Origin: Actinomycetes bacterium
Lineage (GTDB): Bacteria > Actinomycetota > Actinomycetes > Actinomycetales > JAJYRW01
DNA length: 14,376 nt
Assembly (NCBI GenBank): GCA_021793895.1
Contig: JAJYRW010000017.1
Location: forward strand, 1 to 14,376
Direction of reading: 5' to 3'
Below, piece by piece: positions 8,596-14,376 of the stretch. The notes under the pieces were generated by a model, which saw only the letters and a list, made by a program, of their open reading frames with translations, was not told where the DNA came from and ran no database searches. A program made the translations under genes and the position numbers. Each line of letters opens with the position of its first letter. Within the stretch, counting starts at the first letter, position 1.

Positions 8596-8623
8596 GCCGG
8601 TAGCGCAACTTTTAGCAACCGGC
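8596..8623 (+). other. Stem-loop 1 downstream of tkt
   Basis: GCCGGT at 8596-8601 pairs with ACCGGC at 8618-8623. After one A·A mismatch two more G-C pairs (8603-8604 with 8615-8616) close a 10-base loop. No run of T follows. It starts 15 bases after the tkt stop and is the first of three successive hairpins in this gap. Confidence 0.5.
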
Positions 8624-8630
8624 TGCGAAT

Positions 8631-8667
8631 CGGTCTAGTTGGCGAAAACCCAAGTCGCCAACGACCG
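8631..8667 (+). other. Stem-loop 2 in the tkt-tal gap
   Basis: GTTGGCGA (8638-8645) pairs perfectly with TCGCCAAC (8655-8662) across a 9-base loop. Beyond a two-base TA bulge, CGGTC (8631-8635) pairs with GACCG (8663-8667), giving 13 pairs in all. The following bases, GTATTAACGG, are not a U-tract. This is therefore not a standard intrinsic terminator; RNA stabilisation or processing is the more likely role. Confidence 0.65.
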
Positions 8668-8680
8668 GTATTAACGGCAT

Positions 8681-8715
8681 CGTGGTGGTTGTCCAATCAA
8701 AGGGCAACCACCACG
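8681..8715 (+). other. Stem-loop 3 (14 bp) just upstream of tal
   Basis: CGTGGTGGTTGTCC (8681-8694) pairs with GGGCAACCACCACG (8702-8715) over 14 positions, with one G-U wobble and a seven-base AATCAAA loop. It ends 20 bases before the tal Shine-Dalgarno. No U-run follows. Such a stable hairpin at a 5' side could protect the distal mRNA after cleavage or modulate tal translation; both roles are inferred. Confidence 0.7.
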
Positions 8716-8735
8716 CCCATATCAGCTCCGATGTT

Positions 8736-8741
8736 GGAGGA
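8736..8741 (+). promoter_or_regulatory. tal ribosome binding site (GGAGGA)
   Basis: A strong GGAGGA lies four bases before the ATG at 8746. It fixes the tal start there and not at the in-frame TTG at 8689, which falls inside stem-loop 3. Confidence 0.85.
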
Positions 8742-8745
8742 ACCC

Positions 8746-9885
8746 ATGAACACGACACCGTTGCAGCAGTTATCTGATGCTGGAGTCGCCGTTTGGCTCG
8801 ACGACCTCTCCCGCCAAATGATCGATTCCGGCCACCTCAAAGAACTCCTTGAAACTCGAAACGTCGTGGGCGTCACCAGCAACCCAACGATCTTCGCCAA
8901 AGCCGTCACCGACCCCAGCGCCTATGACGACTCCTTCCGCGAATTAGCGCGCGCGGGCGTGCCGGTTGAAGAGGCGGTAAATAAGTTAATTACGGACGAC
9001 GTCCGTTCCGCTTGCGACGTTTTGGCACCGGTATATGAGCGTACGGAAGGGCTCGATGGCCGGGTCTCCCTTGAGGTCTCCCCCGATATTGCCCACGACA
9101 CCGACGCCACAATCCAGCAGGCTCGTGAGCTTTGGAACACCGTCGATCGGCCCAACCTGTTCATTAAGATCCCCGCCACCCGCGAGGGTCTAGCAGCAAT
9201 CACCGCCGCGACCGCAGAAGGTATCAGCGTTAACGTCACTCTCATTTTCAGTCTGGACCGGTACCGGGCGGTGATGAATGCCTACCTAACCGGCCTGGAA
9301 CAGGCCCTTGAGGCGGGGCGGGATATTAGTCAGATCCAGTCGGTTGCGTCATTTTTCATCTCGCGCATTGACACCGCGATCGACGCGGAGTTAGAAGAAC
9401 TGGACTCTGATGCGGCACGTGACGTGATGGGCAAGGCCGCCATCGCCAATGGGCACCTGGCATATGAAGCATATGCCGAGGTGTTTGGCACACCGCGCTG
9501 GAAAACGCTAACCGAGTCGGGCGGAAACCCCCAGCGCCCCCTGTGGGCTTCGACCGGAGTGAAAAATCCGGAGTACCGAGATGTGCGATACGTCGAAGAA
9601 CTGATCGTGAACAACTGTGTCAACACGATGCCCGGAGCGACGATGGAGGCTTTCGCCGACCACGGGCAGGTGCGCGGCGATACCGTAACTGGTCGCGCAT
9701 CCGAAGCGGAAGAAGTACTCGATACGGTCGAGCGACTAGGTATCTCCTACGTCAAAATAACTGAACAATTAGAAAAGGAAGGCGTATCGAAGTTCGCCGA
9801 TAGCTGGTCGGAACTGGTTGCTTCAGTATCCGACGGCCTGGCCCGTTTCGCCGGAACCGACAGCCCCGAGGAAGCCCGTCAGTGA
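8746..9885 (+). CDS. tal: Transaldolase
   Basis: Transaldolase transfers the dihydroxyacetone unit from sedoheptulose 7-phosphate to glyceraldehyde 3-phosphate through a Schiff base. The 379-residue product belongs to the longer actinobacterial class. Visible signatures are VWLDDLSRQMI near the N-terminus, GVTSNPTIFAKAV (about 42-54), and the Schiff-base lysine Lys141 in NLFIKIPAT. Also present are the NVTLIFSLDRY segment (153-163) and PLWASTGVKNPEYRDV towards the C-terminal third. The ATG is set by a strong GGAGGA. The stop overlaps the zwf start by four bases (GTGA), so tal and zwf are coupled. In some actinobacteria pgi lies at this junction; here it is absent. Confidence 0.96.
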   Translation: MNTTPLQQLSDAGVAVWLDDLSRQMIDSGHLKELLETRNVVGVTSNPTIFAKAVTDPSAYDDSFRELARAGVPVEEAVNKLITDDVRSACDVLAPVYERTEGLDGRVSLEVSPDIAHDTDATIQQARELWNTVDRPNLFIKIPATREGLAAITAATAEGISVNVTLIFSLDRYRAVMNAYLTGLEQALEAGRDISQIQSVASFFISRIDTAIDAELEELDSDAARDVMGKAAIANGHLAYEAYAEVFGTPRWKTLTESGGNPQRPLWASTGVKNPEYRDVRYVEELIVNNCVNTMPGATMEAFADHGQVRGDTVTGRASEAEEVLDTVERLGISYVKITEQLEKEGVSKFADSWSELVASVSDGLARFAGTDSPEEARQ

Positions 9886-11402
9886 TTCAAAACCCCCTCC
9901 GTGATCCGCGTGACCGCAGGCTCCCGCGCATCGCTGGCCCCTCCAGTTTGGTCATATTTGGTGTTACCGGTGACCTAGCGCGCCGCAAGCTAATGCCGGC
10001 GGTTTACGACCTTGCAAATCGCGGCCTCCTGCCTCCCAGTTTCGCGCTTACCGGATTTGCGCGCCGCGACTGGGATAACGAGGATTTTGAGCAGGTCGTT
10101 CATGATGCCGTTAAGAAATACGCCCGCACCCCATTTCGGGAAAGCACCTGGCAGCAATTAGCCTCCGGCTTTCGTTTTGTGCAGGGCGAGTTTGGTGACG
10201 AGCAAGCGTTTGAAAACCTGCGCGAGACGGTAGAAAAACTCGATGAGGAACGCGGCACCGGTGGCAACCACGCCTTTTACCTATCAGTTCCTCCCAGCGC
10301 TTTTCCGATTGTTTGCGAACAACTATCCCGCTCCGGTCTCTCCCAACCAGAGCCAGACCGGTGGCGGCGCGTGGTGATCGAAAAGCCCTTCGGTCACAAC
10401 CTGGAAAGCGCCGTCGAACTCAACGAGGTCATAGAACGAGTCTTTCCCCCGGACGAAGTTTTTCGCATCGATCACTATCTGGGTAAAGAAACGGTGCAAA
10501 ATATTCTGGCGCTGCGATTTGCCAACCAGATGTTCGAGCCGATTTGGAACTCCCACTACGTCGACCACGTACAAATCACGATGGCCGAGGACATCGGTAT
10601 TGGGTCCCGGGCAGGCTACTACGACGGCATCGGCGCTGCCCGGGACGTGATGCAAAATCACCTGCTCCAACTCTTGGCCTTAACCGCCATGGAAGAGCCG
10701 GTCTCATTCGATGCTGCGCAGTTGCGCGCCGAGAAGGAAAAAGTCCTATCGGCCGTGCGTGTTCCAACAGACCTGGACACGTACACTGCCCGCGGGCGGT
10801 ACGCCACCGGATGGCAGGGCGGGGAAAAGGTCGTTGGCTATATGGATGAGGAGGGCGTGGCTCCGGATTCCGTAACCGAAACCTATGCCGCGATTCGCCT
10901 TGATATTGATACCCGCCGGTGGGCGGGCGTCCCGTTCTATCTGCGTACGGGCAAGCGTCTGGGCCGCAGAGTTACCGAGATCGCCGTGATTTTCAAACGC
11001 GCTCCACATCTGCCATTTGAATCCACATCCACTGAAGAGCTGGGCCAAAACGCGCTCGTCATTCGAGTCCAGCCCGATGAGGGCACGACCATCCGCTTCG
11101 GTTCGAAAGTGCCGGGCACATCGATGGAGGTGCGCGACGTCACGATGGACTTCGGGTATGGGCACTCGTTTACCGAGTCCTCCCCCGAGGCCTATGAGCG
11201 GCTCATCCTCGACGTCTTACTCGGCGATCCACCCCTGTTCCCCCGCCAGGAAGAGGTGGAACTCTCCTGGCGAATTTTGGACCCAATCGTAAACTACTGG
11301 GAATCGCAGGGGCCTCCCGAAGAATACGCGGCGGGAACGTGGGGGCCGAAGTCAGCGGACGAAATGCTCGCCCGGGAGGGAAGGGTATGGCGACGTCCCT
11401 GA
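9882..11402 (+). CDS. zwf: Glucose-6-phosphate 1-dehydrogenase
   Basis: This enzyme oxidises glucose 6-phosphate to 6-phosphogluconolactone with NADP+, opening the oxidative pentose phosphate pathway. The 506-residue protein has the nucleotide-binding GVTGDLARRKL at 27-37, EKPFGHN at 167-173, the substrate-binding signature RIDHYLGKE at 195-203 and the catalytic histidine as His260 in QNHLLQL. The C-terminus ends in RVWRRP, and the gene appears complete. Start GTG 9882 overlaps the tal stop (GTGA), with GAGGAAG seven bases upstream inside tal. Its last 16 bases overlap the start of a small 39-codon frame. OpcA, needed for full G6PDH assembly or activity in several bacteria, is encoded next, so the trio zwf-opcA-pgl forms the oxidative entry module. 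Confidence 0.97.
   Translation: MIQNPLRDPRDRRLPRIAGPSSLVIFGVTGDLARRKLMPAVYDLANRGLLPPSFALTGFARRDWDNEDFEQVVHDAVKKYARTPFRESTWQQLASGFRFVQGEFGDEQAFENLRETVEKLDEERGTGGNHAFYLSVPPSAFPIVCEQLSRSGLSQPEPDRWRRVVIEKPFGHNLESAVELNEVIERVFPPDEVFRIDHYLGKETVQNILALRFANQMFEPIWNSHYVDHVQITMAEDIGIGSRAGYYDGIGAARDVMQNHLLQLLALTAMEEPVSFDAAQLRAEKEKVLSAVRVPTDLDTYTARGRYATGWQGGEKVVGYMDEEGVAPDSVTETYAAIRLDIDTRRWAGVPFYLRTGKRLGRRVTEIAVIFKRAPHLPFESTSTEELGQNALVIRVQPDEGTTIRFGSKVPGTSMEVRDVTMDFGYGHSFTESSPEAYERLILDVLLGDPPLFPRQEEVELSWRILDPIVNYWESQGPPEEYAAGTWGPKSADEMLAREGRVWRRP
11375..11379 (+). promoter_or_regulatory. Ribosome binding site inside the zwf 3' end
   Basis: GGAGG lies within the last codons of zwf, seven bases before an ATG at 11387 that is out of frame with zwf. 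It is one of the best Shine-Dalgarno sites in the window and would serve no known gene unless the short frame 11387-11506 is translated. Confidence 0.55.
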
Positions 11403-11506
11403 TATCGATGCGAGACGCCGTCCCTAATAAGCCAGAGGGCGGCAAGTCAGACGCGATCTCTAATAAGTCAGATGCCGCTGCCAATAGGTTTGAGGAACTG
11501 CCGTGA
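11387..11506 (+). CDS. Candidate 39-residue small protein or coupling ORF between zwf and opcA
   Basis: A 40-codon frame (including TGA) starts at ATG 11387, in a different frame from both neighbours. It has GGAGG seven bases upstream. Its first 16 bases overlap the zwf end, and its TGA overlaps the opcA GTG as GTGA, the same junction type used throughout this window. The peptide starts MATSLISMRD and ends NRFEELP. It is polar, with no membrane segment, and holds two 12-residue repeats (DAVPNKPEGGKS at 10-21 and DAISNKSDAAAN at 22-33) encoded by a 36-bp DNA duplication. I do not recognise a family. It may be a real small protein, or a leader whose translation couples opcA to zwf. It could also be chance, since the repeat preserves the frame and opcA has its own GAGGAA. 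Confidence 0.5.
   Translation: MATSLISMRDAVPNKPEGGKSDAISNKSDAAANRFEELP
11414..11485 (+). repeat. 36-bp imperfect direct repeat between zwf and opcA
   Basis: Units 11414-11449 and 11450-11485 both begin GACGC and share the cores CCCTAATAAGCCAGA and CTCTAATAAGTCAGA. The period is exactly 12 codons, so the small reading frame stays open through both copies. Confidence 0.75.
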
Positions 11507-12423
11507 TTATTCATCTTCCAGACACCACCACTAACGCGATAAATAAGCGGATGGTGGAGTTACGCGATGAGGGTGGCGCCGTTGCGCTGGGGCGCGTGTT
11601 GACCCTCATAATTGATGCGACTTCGGGCGATGCCGAGACGGCGATCACGGCTGCGAATAATGCCAGTCGTGAGCATCCATGCCGGGTTATTGCAGTGACG
11701 TCCGGAACGAGTGCAGAGGAAAACCGGCTCGATGCGGAGGTGCGGATCGGGGGCGATGCGGGGGCTTCGGAGGTTTTGAAACTCGTCCTCCACGGTGAAC
11801 TAGCAACGCACGGAGCAGCCGTAGTAATGCCCCTACTGTTGCCGGATGCGCCCGTCGTGGTGTGGTGGCCGCATGATGCGCCGAATAACCCGGCCGAATC
11901 GGCTCTGGGACAGATGGCCCAGCGACGCATCACAGATGCGAGTTCTTGTAAAAAACCGCGGGAAAAGCTGCGAGCTTTAAAGCGTCACCACACGGCCGGC
12001 GATACAGATTTGGGGTGGACTCGCCTCACGCCCTGGCGCGCTATTTTGGCTGCAGCGCTTGATTTGCCCCCGCATGAGAAAGCGACCCGCGCGGTAGTTG
12101 TGGGCTCGGAAGATAGCCCTTCAACAGACCTCATCGGAGCCTGGCTCGCCCACAATTTGCAGTGTGATGTGGAGCGGGTCGGGGTCAGTGGCGTGAGCGG
12201 ATTGCAAGAGGTCCGTATTGAGCGGCCATCGGGGCCGGTAGTCCTGTCGCGCCCAAATCAGGCTGATACCGCGCAACTGACCCAGCACGGGCAGCCCGAT
12301 CGCGATGTAGCGCTGCCAATTCAAAGTTTGACCGAATCGTTAACCGAAGAACTACGCAGGCTAGACCCGGACGATGTGTATGGGGAAGCTTTGACGCAGG
12401 GCCTGCCCCTATTAGGAGAATAA
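11503..12423 (+). CDS. opcA: Glucose-6-phosphate dehydrogenase assembly protein OpcA
   Basis: OpcA is an allosteric partner needed for assembly or full activity of G6PDH in cyanobacteria and actinobacteria. The 306-residue protein matches the usual actinobacterial length (about 300). The recognisable core is ASEVLKLVLHGELATHGAAVVMPLLLPDAPVVVWWPHDAP, with residues around 85-125. It continues with ALGQMAQRRITDAS, a charged KPREKL segment and the conserved LGWTRLTPWRAILAAALD. The GTG at 11503 is preceded by GAGGAA at 11492-11497 with five-base spacing, and overlaps the stop of the 39-codon frame. The TAA stop overlaps the pgl ATG by one base (TAATG). Function is assigned from conserved neighbourhood plus sequence; no enzymatic motif is expected. 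Confidence 0.94.
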   Translation: MIIHLPDTTTNAINKRMVELRDEGGAVALGRVLTLIIDATSGDAETAITAANNASREHPCRVIAVTSGTSAEENRLDAEVRIGGDAGASEVLKLVLHGELATHGAAVVMPLLLPDAPVVVWWPHDAPNNPAESALGQMAQRRITDASSCKKPREKLRALKRHHTAGDTDLGWTRLTPWRAILAAALDLPPHEKATRAVVVGSEDSPSTDLIGAWLAHNLQCDVERVGVSGVSGLQEVRIERPSGPVVLSRPNQADTAQLTQHGQPDRDVALPIQSLTESLTEELRRLDPDDVYGEALTQGLPLLGE

Positions 12424-13247
12424 TGTCTCGTCGAGTTGTTGTTCATCCCAACCAAGACGTGCTCGCGGCTGCCGCGGCTGCGCGGGTTTTGACCACGCTG
12501 CTGGATCTGCAGTCGCAAAAATCGCGCGTCCACTGGGTATTAACTGGCGGCACCGTGGGTATTGGCGCTTTAGCCGAAATGCGAAAGTCGCCCGTTGTGA
12601 CAGCGGTGGATTGGACCGGTGTGCACATCTGGTGGGGTGATGAGCGTTTTGTTCCCGCCGGCGATGGCGAGCGGAACGAGACCCAGGCTCGGGACGCCCT
12701 ACTCGACTTTTTAGTTGCAGAGTGCGGCCTGCCGGAAGAAAATATTCATCCCATGCTCGCACCCGGGACTTCAGGCATCGATAGTGCCGAGCAAGCGGCG
12801 CAAGCGTATTGCGCCGAACTGGCGAAGTTTGCTGGTGATGCGGCTACGGGTGGTGCTGGCGCGGCGGCGGCGCGAGGTGCTGGCGCGGCGGCGACGCCAG
12901 CTGGCAATGCGGCACCGCCCGCTGTGCCGGCCTTCGACCTGCTGCTTTTGGGAATGGGCCCCGATATCCATGTCGCATCACTATTCCCCGGGCATGCGGG
13001 TCTTGCGGCCACGGGCGCTGCTGCAATAGCGGTCCACGACTCCCCCAAGCCTCCGCCCACGCGGGTGTCTTTGACGTTTGAAGCAATTAATCAGGCGCAG
13101 CGCGTCTGGATTATCGCCGGCGGCGCCGAAAAGGCCGACGCTGTCCAAGCCGTATTAGATGACAAGCCCGTCGCCGAAGCGCCCGCAGCCGGTGTGGCGG
13201 GCAAACTGGAGACCCTGCTGCTGCTGGACGCCAATTCCGCTGGTTAA
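12423..13247 (+). CDS. pgl: 6-Phosphogluconolactonase with altered active-site motif and Ala-rich insertion
   Basis: This enzyme hydrolyses 6-phosphogluconolactone to 6-phosphogluconate, the step after Zwf. The 274-residue product has the expected LTGG (40-43), the HIWWGDERFVP segment (68-78), RNETQAR (84-90) and GMGPDIHVASLFPGH (177-191). The usual motif has glycine before the catalytic histidine (DGH); here it is Ile182-His183, read clearly as GAT ATC CAT. Residues about 139-169 are an Ala/Gly-rich insertion with the 8-residue repeats GAGAAAAR and GAGAAATP. The PPTRVSLTFEAINQAQRVW segment and the C-terminus are normal. The ATG at 12423 follows AGGAG and overlaps the opcA stop. It is the last gene of the operon. 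The frame is intact, so a functional enzyme is likely despite these oddities. Confidence 0.93.
   Translation: MSRRVVVHPNQDVLAAAAAARVLTTLLDLQSQKSRVHWVLTGGTVGIGALAEMRKSPVVTAVDWTGVHIWWGDERFVPAGDGERNETQARDALLDFLVAECGLPEENIHPMLAPGTSGIDSAEQAAQAYCAELAKFAGDAATGGAGAAAARGAGAAATPAGNAAPPAVPAFDLLLLGMGPDIHVASLFPGHAGLAATGAAAIAVHDSPKPPPTRVSLTFEAINQAQRVWIIAGGAEKADAVQAVLDDKPVAEAPAAGVAGKLETLLLLDANSAG
12852..12893 (+). repeat. Direct 18-bp repeat within pgl
   Basis: GGTGCTGGCGCGGCGGCG occurs identically at 12852-12869 and 12876-12893, with a period of 24 bases (eight codons). It encodes the Gly-Ala-Gly-Ala-rich insertion and is the likely product of slippage in a GC-rich tract. Confidence 0.9.
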
Positions 13248-13260
13248 GCGGTAGGCGCTG

Positions 13261-13350
13261 CCCGCTGGGCGTTGCTGCGCTGGGCGTTGCGTCGCTGCGT
13301 GTTGCTTCGTTGGGTGTTGCTTCGTTGGGCGTTGCGTCGCTGGGCGTTGG
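13261..13350 (+). repeat. Six tandem 15-bp repeats downstream of pgl
   Basis: Six contiguous 15-mers fit the pattern NNCGYTGNGYGTTGS, for example TGCGCTGGGCGTTGC, TTCGTTGGGTGTTGC and TTCGTTGGGCGTTGC. The array starts 13 bases after the pgl stop. The units are not palindromic and have no spacers, so this is a minisatellite-like array and not a CRISPR. Confidence 0.9.
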
Positions 13351-13441
13351 TGCGGCCGCAGGTGATTATCATTCGTTACGACGCCGTTGTTGAGGCGCGC
13401 GTTTGCTCGTATTTGCGCGCATTCAGGCCGCGCACATGTGG

Positions 13442-13484
13442 TGTGAAGTAAGAGTTGCGCTATGCGGCGAAAAGGCCACACAAC
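13442..13484 (+). repeat. 43-bp repeat element, copy 1
   Basis: This copy begins TGTGAAGTAAGAGTTGC and ends CCACACAAC. It aligns without gaps to copy 2, with 32 of 43 identical positions by my count. Its ends form a TGTG/CACA inverted repeat. This extends outward as GTGGTGTG (13438-13445) against CACAACAC (13479-13486), 7 of 8 paired. Confidence 0.75.
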
Positions 13485-13512
13485 ACCGGAATACATGCGC
13501 TTTTCAGATTGC

Positions 13513-13555
13513 TGTGTAGTGGGAGTCGCACTAGTCGGCCAAAAAGTCACACATC
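13513..13555 (+). repeat. 43-bp repeat element, copy 2
   Basis: This copy begins TGTGTAGTGGGAGTCGC and ends TCACACATC, exactly 71 bases downstream of copy 1. The terminal TGTGT (13513-13517) pairs with ACACA (13549-13553) at positions homologous to the inverted ends of copy 1. The internal CGGC-N-AAAA is shared with copy 1. Confidence 0.75.
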
Positions 13556-13562
13556 GACTAGT
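13530..13562 (+). terminator. Possible weak terminator or operator hairpin (ACTAGTCG arms)
   Basis: ACTAGTCG (13530-13537) is perfectly complementary to CGACTAGT (13555-13562), with a 17-base gap, followed by TTCTTCGTT. It could be a weak intrinsic terminator for the operon or, because each arm contains the palindrome ACTAGT, a pair of protein-binding half-sites. The long loop and poor U-tract keep confidence low. Confidence 0.25.
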
Positions 13563-13669
13563 TTCTTCGTTGACGCACGTAGATATCCACAGCGCTGCGT
13601 CGTAATAGGTAGTCCTCAATATTCCGGCAATCTGTTCCCTCAACACCCTTGACCGGCAATAGTCGCTGC

Positions 13670-14376
13670 GTGACCAGCTTTCATAAACGCGCGGTGCGAT
13701 TCAGTCAGGCCCGTGCGCGCGTAATAACCGTAAGTCAGGCTCGAGCACTAGGCATTTCCCGCTCCTGGATATCGCGCCAGATTCAGGCCGGACACTGGCA
13801 GCGATTGCATCAGGGCGTCTATTTAACGCATTCCGGCCCTGTGTCGTGGTTGGCACGCGCACACGGGGCCTTACTTCTTTCCGAGCCTGGCTCCTATTTG
13901 AGCCATGAATCGGCTTGGTTTATTGCAAAGATGCAGTCAGCGCCACCACGACTCCTCACGGTGAGTATTCCGCGAGAACGCTCACTTAAACCGCGGCACG
14001 GGATTAAATTTTATCGCCGGAGCGATGCCCCACTTGTTCAAGGCAGCCTTCGACACACAGCTCCAGAAGAAACCGCATTAGATCTCATGGCCCAAACTCG
14101 GGACCGCCTCGAGGTCATTGGCCGTCTCACACAGGGAATTCGGGGCGGAGTCCATCCAAATCGTTTGCTAGAGGCATTGACGCGGCGCCATAGATATCCG
14201 CGGCGAGAACTCATTGTGAACATGCTGGCGATAGTTGAATCCGGAGTAGAATCACCGCTCGAACACTCTTACGACGAACTCGAACGAACTCACGGACTAC
14301 CGCCTTCGCGCAAACAAAAATCCGATCGAATCGCTGGACGGTGGATTCGCGCTGATCGACTGTTTGAGGGAGATCG
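13670..14376 (+). CDS. AbiEi-type HTH protein with DUF559-like C-terminus, partial (3' end outside window)
   Basis: The frame is open from GTG 13670 to the window edge, giving 235 residues and continuing. Residues 21-53 (TVSQARALGISRSWISRQI, then WQRLHQGVYLTH) match the N-terminal winged-helix of AbiEi-family antitoxins/regulators. Residues 78-83 (SHESAW) and 130-140 (TAPEETALDLM) are the typical following motifs. From about 194, ESPLEHSYDELERTHGLP and GRWIRADRLFE resemble the start of the DUF559/Vsr-like endonuclease fold found fused to this domain in many actinobacteria. The expected EVDG-type catalytic motif would lie past the edge. The frame also allows a TTG at 13649; neither start has a good Shine-Dalgarno. 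No AbiEii toxin is visible. The biological role of this fusion family is not established; defence or accessory regulation is an inference. Confidence 0.75.
   Translation, partial: MTSFHKRAVRFSQARARVITVSQARALGISRSWISRQIQAGHWQRLHQGVYLTHSGPVSWLARAHGALLLSEPGSYLSHESAWFIAKMQSAPPRLLTVSIPRERSLKPRHGIKFYRRSDAPLVQGSLRHTAPEETALDLMAQTRDRLEVIGRLTQGIRGGVHPNRLLEALTRRHRYPRRELIVNMLAIVESGVESPLEHSYDELERTHGLPPSRKQKSDRIAGRWIRADRLFEGD

Larger units (their letters stand above)
13248..13669. other. 422-base non-coding stretch rich in repeats
   Basis: No convincing gene was found on either strand. From left to right it holds a 15-bp tandem array (13261-13350), a perfect palindrome TGCGGCCGCA (13351-13360), and GCGCGC inverted repeats around 13397-13425. 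These are followed by two diverged copies of a 43-bp element (13442-13484 and 13513-13555) and an inverted repeat with ACTAGT arms (13530-13562). It lies between the end of the pentose phosphate operon and an accessory gene, so it probably marks the edge of a variable locus. Confidence 0.8.

Noticed and set aside
8689..8745. Upstream TTG extension of transaldolase
   Set aside because: It begins inside a 14-bp hairpin stem and lacks a ribosome binding site, whereas GGAGGA sits four bases before the ATG at 8746.
13261..13350. CRISPR array
   Set aside because: The units are contiguous 15-mers without spacers, and no cas-like gene is near.
13155..13646. 163-codon minus-strand frame with pentapeptide-like QRPxx repeats
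   Set aside because: It runs antisense into the pgl 3' end. Its repeats are just the 15-bp array read backwards, it has no family resemblance, and it lacks a sensible ribosome binding site for its GTG start.
13455..13652. 65-codon plus-strand frame across the 43-bp elements
   Set aside because: It starts at a TTG inside repeat copy 1 with no ribosome binding site, and its composition is not protein-like.

Overview
The window reads as chromosomal DNA of a moderately GC-rich actinobacterium. Three observations point there: the gene order xerD-parA-scpA-scpB-rluB, the block tkt-tal-zwf-opcA-pgl lying divergent to ctaB, and the presence of OpcA, a glucose-6-phosphate dehydrogenase partner typical of Actinobacteria and cyanobacteria. 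A family such as Actinomycetaceae or a relative would fit, but I cannot place it more closely by eye. ctaB implies heme O/A-type oxidase maturation, so some capacity for aerobic respiration.

Left half (1-6137, minus strand): one head-to-tail gene run transcribed right to left: ctaB, xerD, an orphan parA, scpA, scpB, an RluB-type pseudouridine synthase, an AroH-type chorismate mutase and tyrA (cut by the window edge). From scpA to tyrA every junction overlaps by exactly 4 bases, so the run is almost certainly translationally coupled. It joins chromosome segregation (XerD, ParA, condensin subunits ScpA/ScpB), rRNA modification and the first two steps towards tyrosine.

Right half (about 6409-13247, plus strand): a divergent pentose-phosphate operon. 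Transketolase and transaldolase form the non-oxidative arm. Glucose-6-phosphate dehydrogenase, OpcA and 6-phosphogluconolactonase form the entry to the oxidative arm. The tkt-tal gap is packed with three successive stem-loops. Between zwf and opcA there is an apparently undescribed 39-codon reading frame with a strong ribosome binding site; it overlaps both neighbours. The 6-phosphogluconolactonase lacks a normally conserved glycine beside its catalytic histidine and carries an Ala/Gly-rich repeat insertion.

Right end (13248-14376): a 422-base non-coding stretch holds six 15-bp tandem repeats and then two ungapped copies of a 43-bp element with TGTG/CACA inverted ends. It leads into the 5' part of an AbiEi-type HTH protein that begins a DUF559-like nuclease domain and runs off the window. 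This accessory end, together with the 39-codon ORF, is the least explained part of the window.
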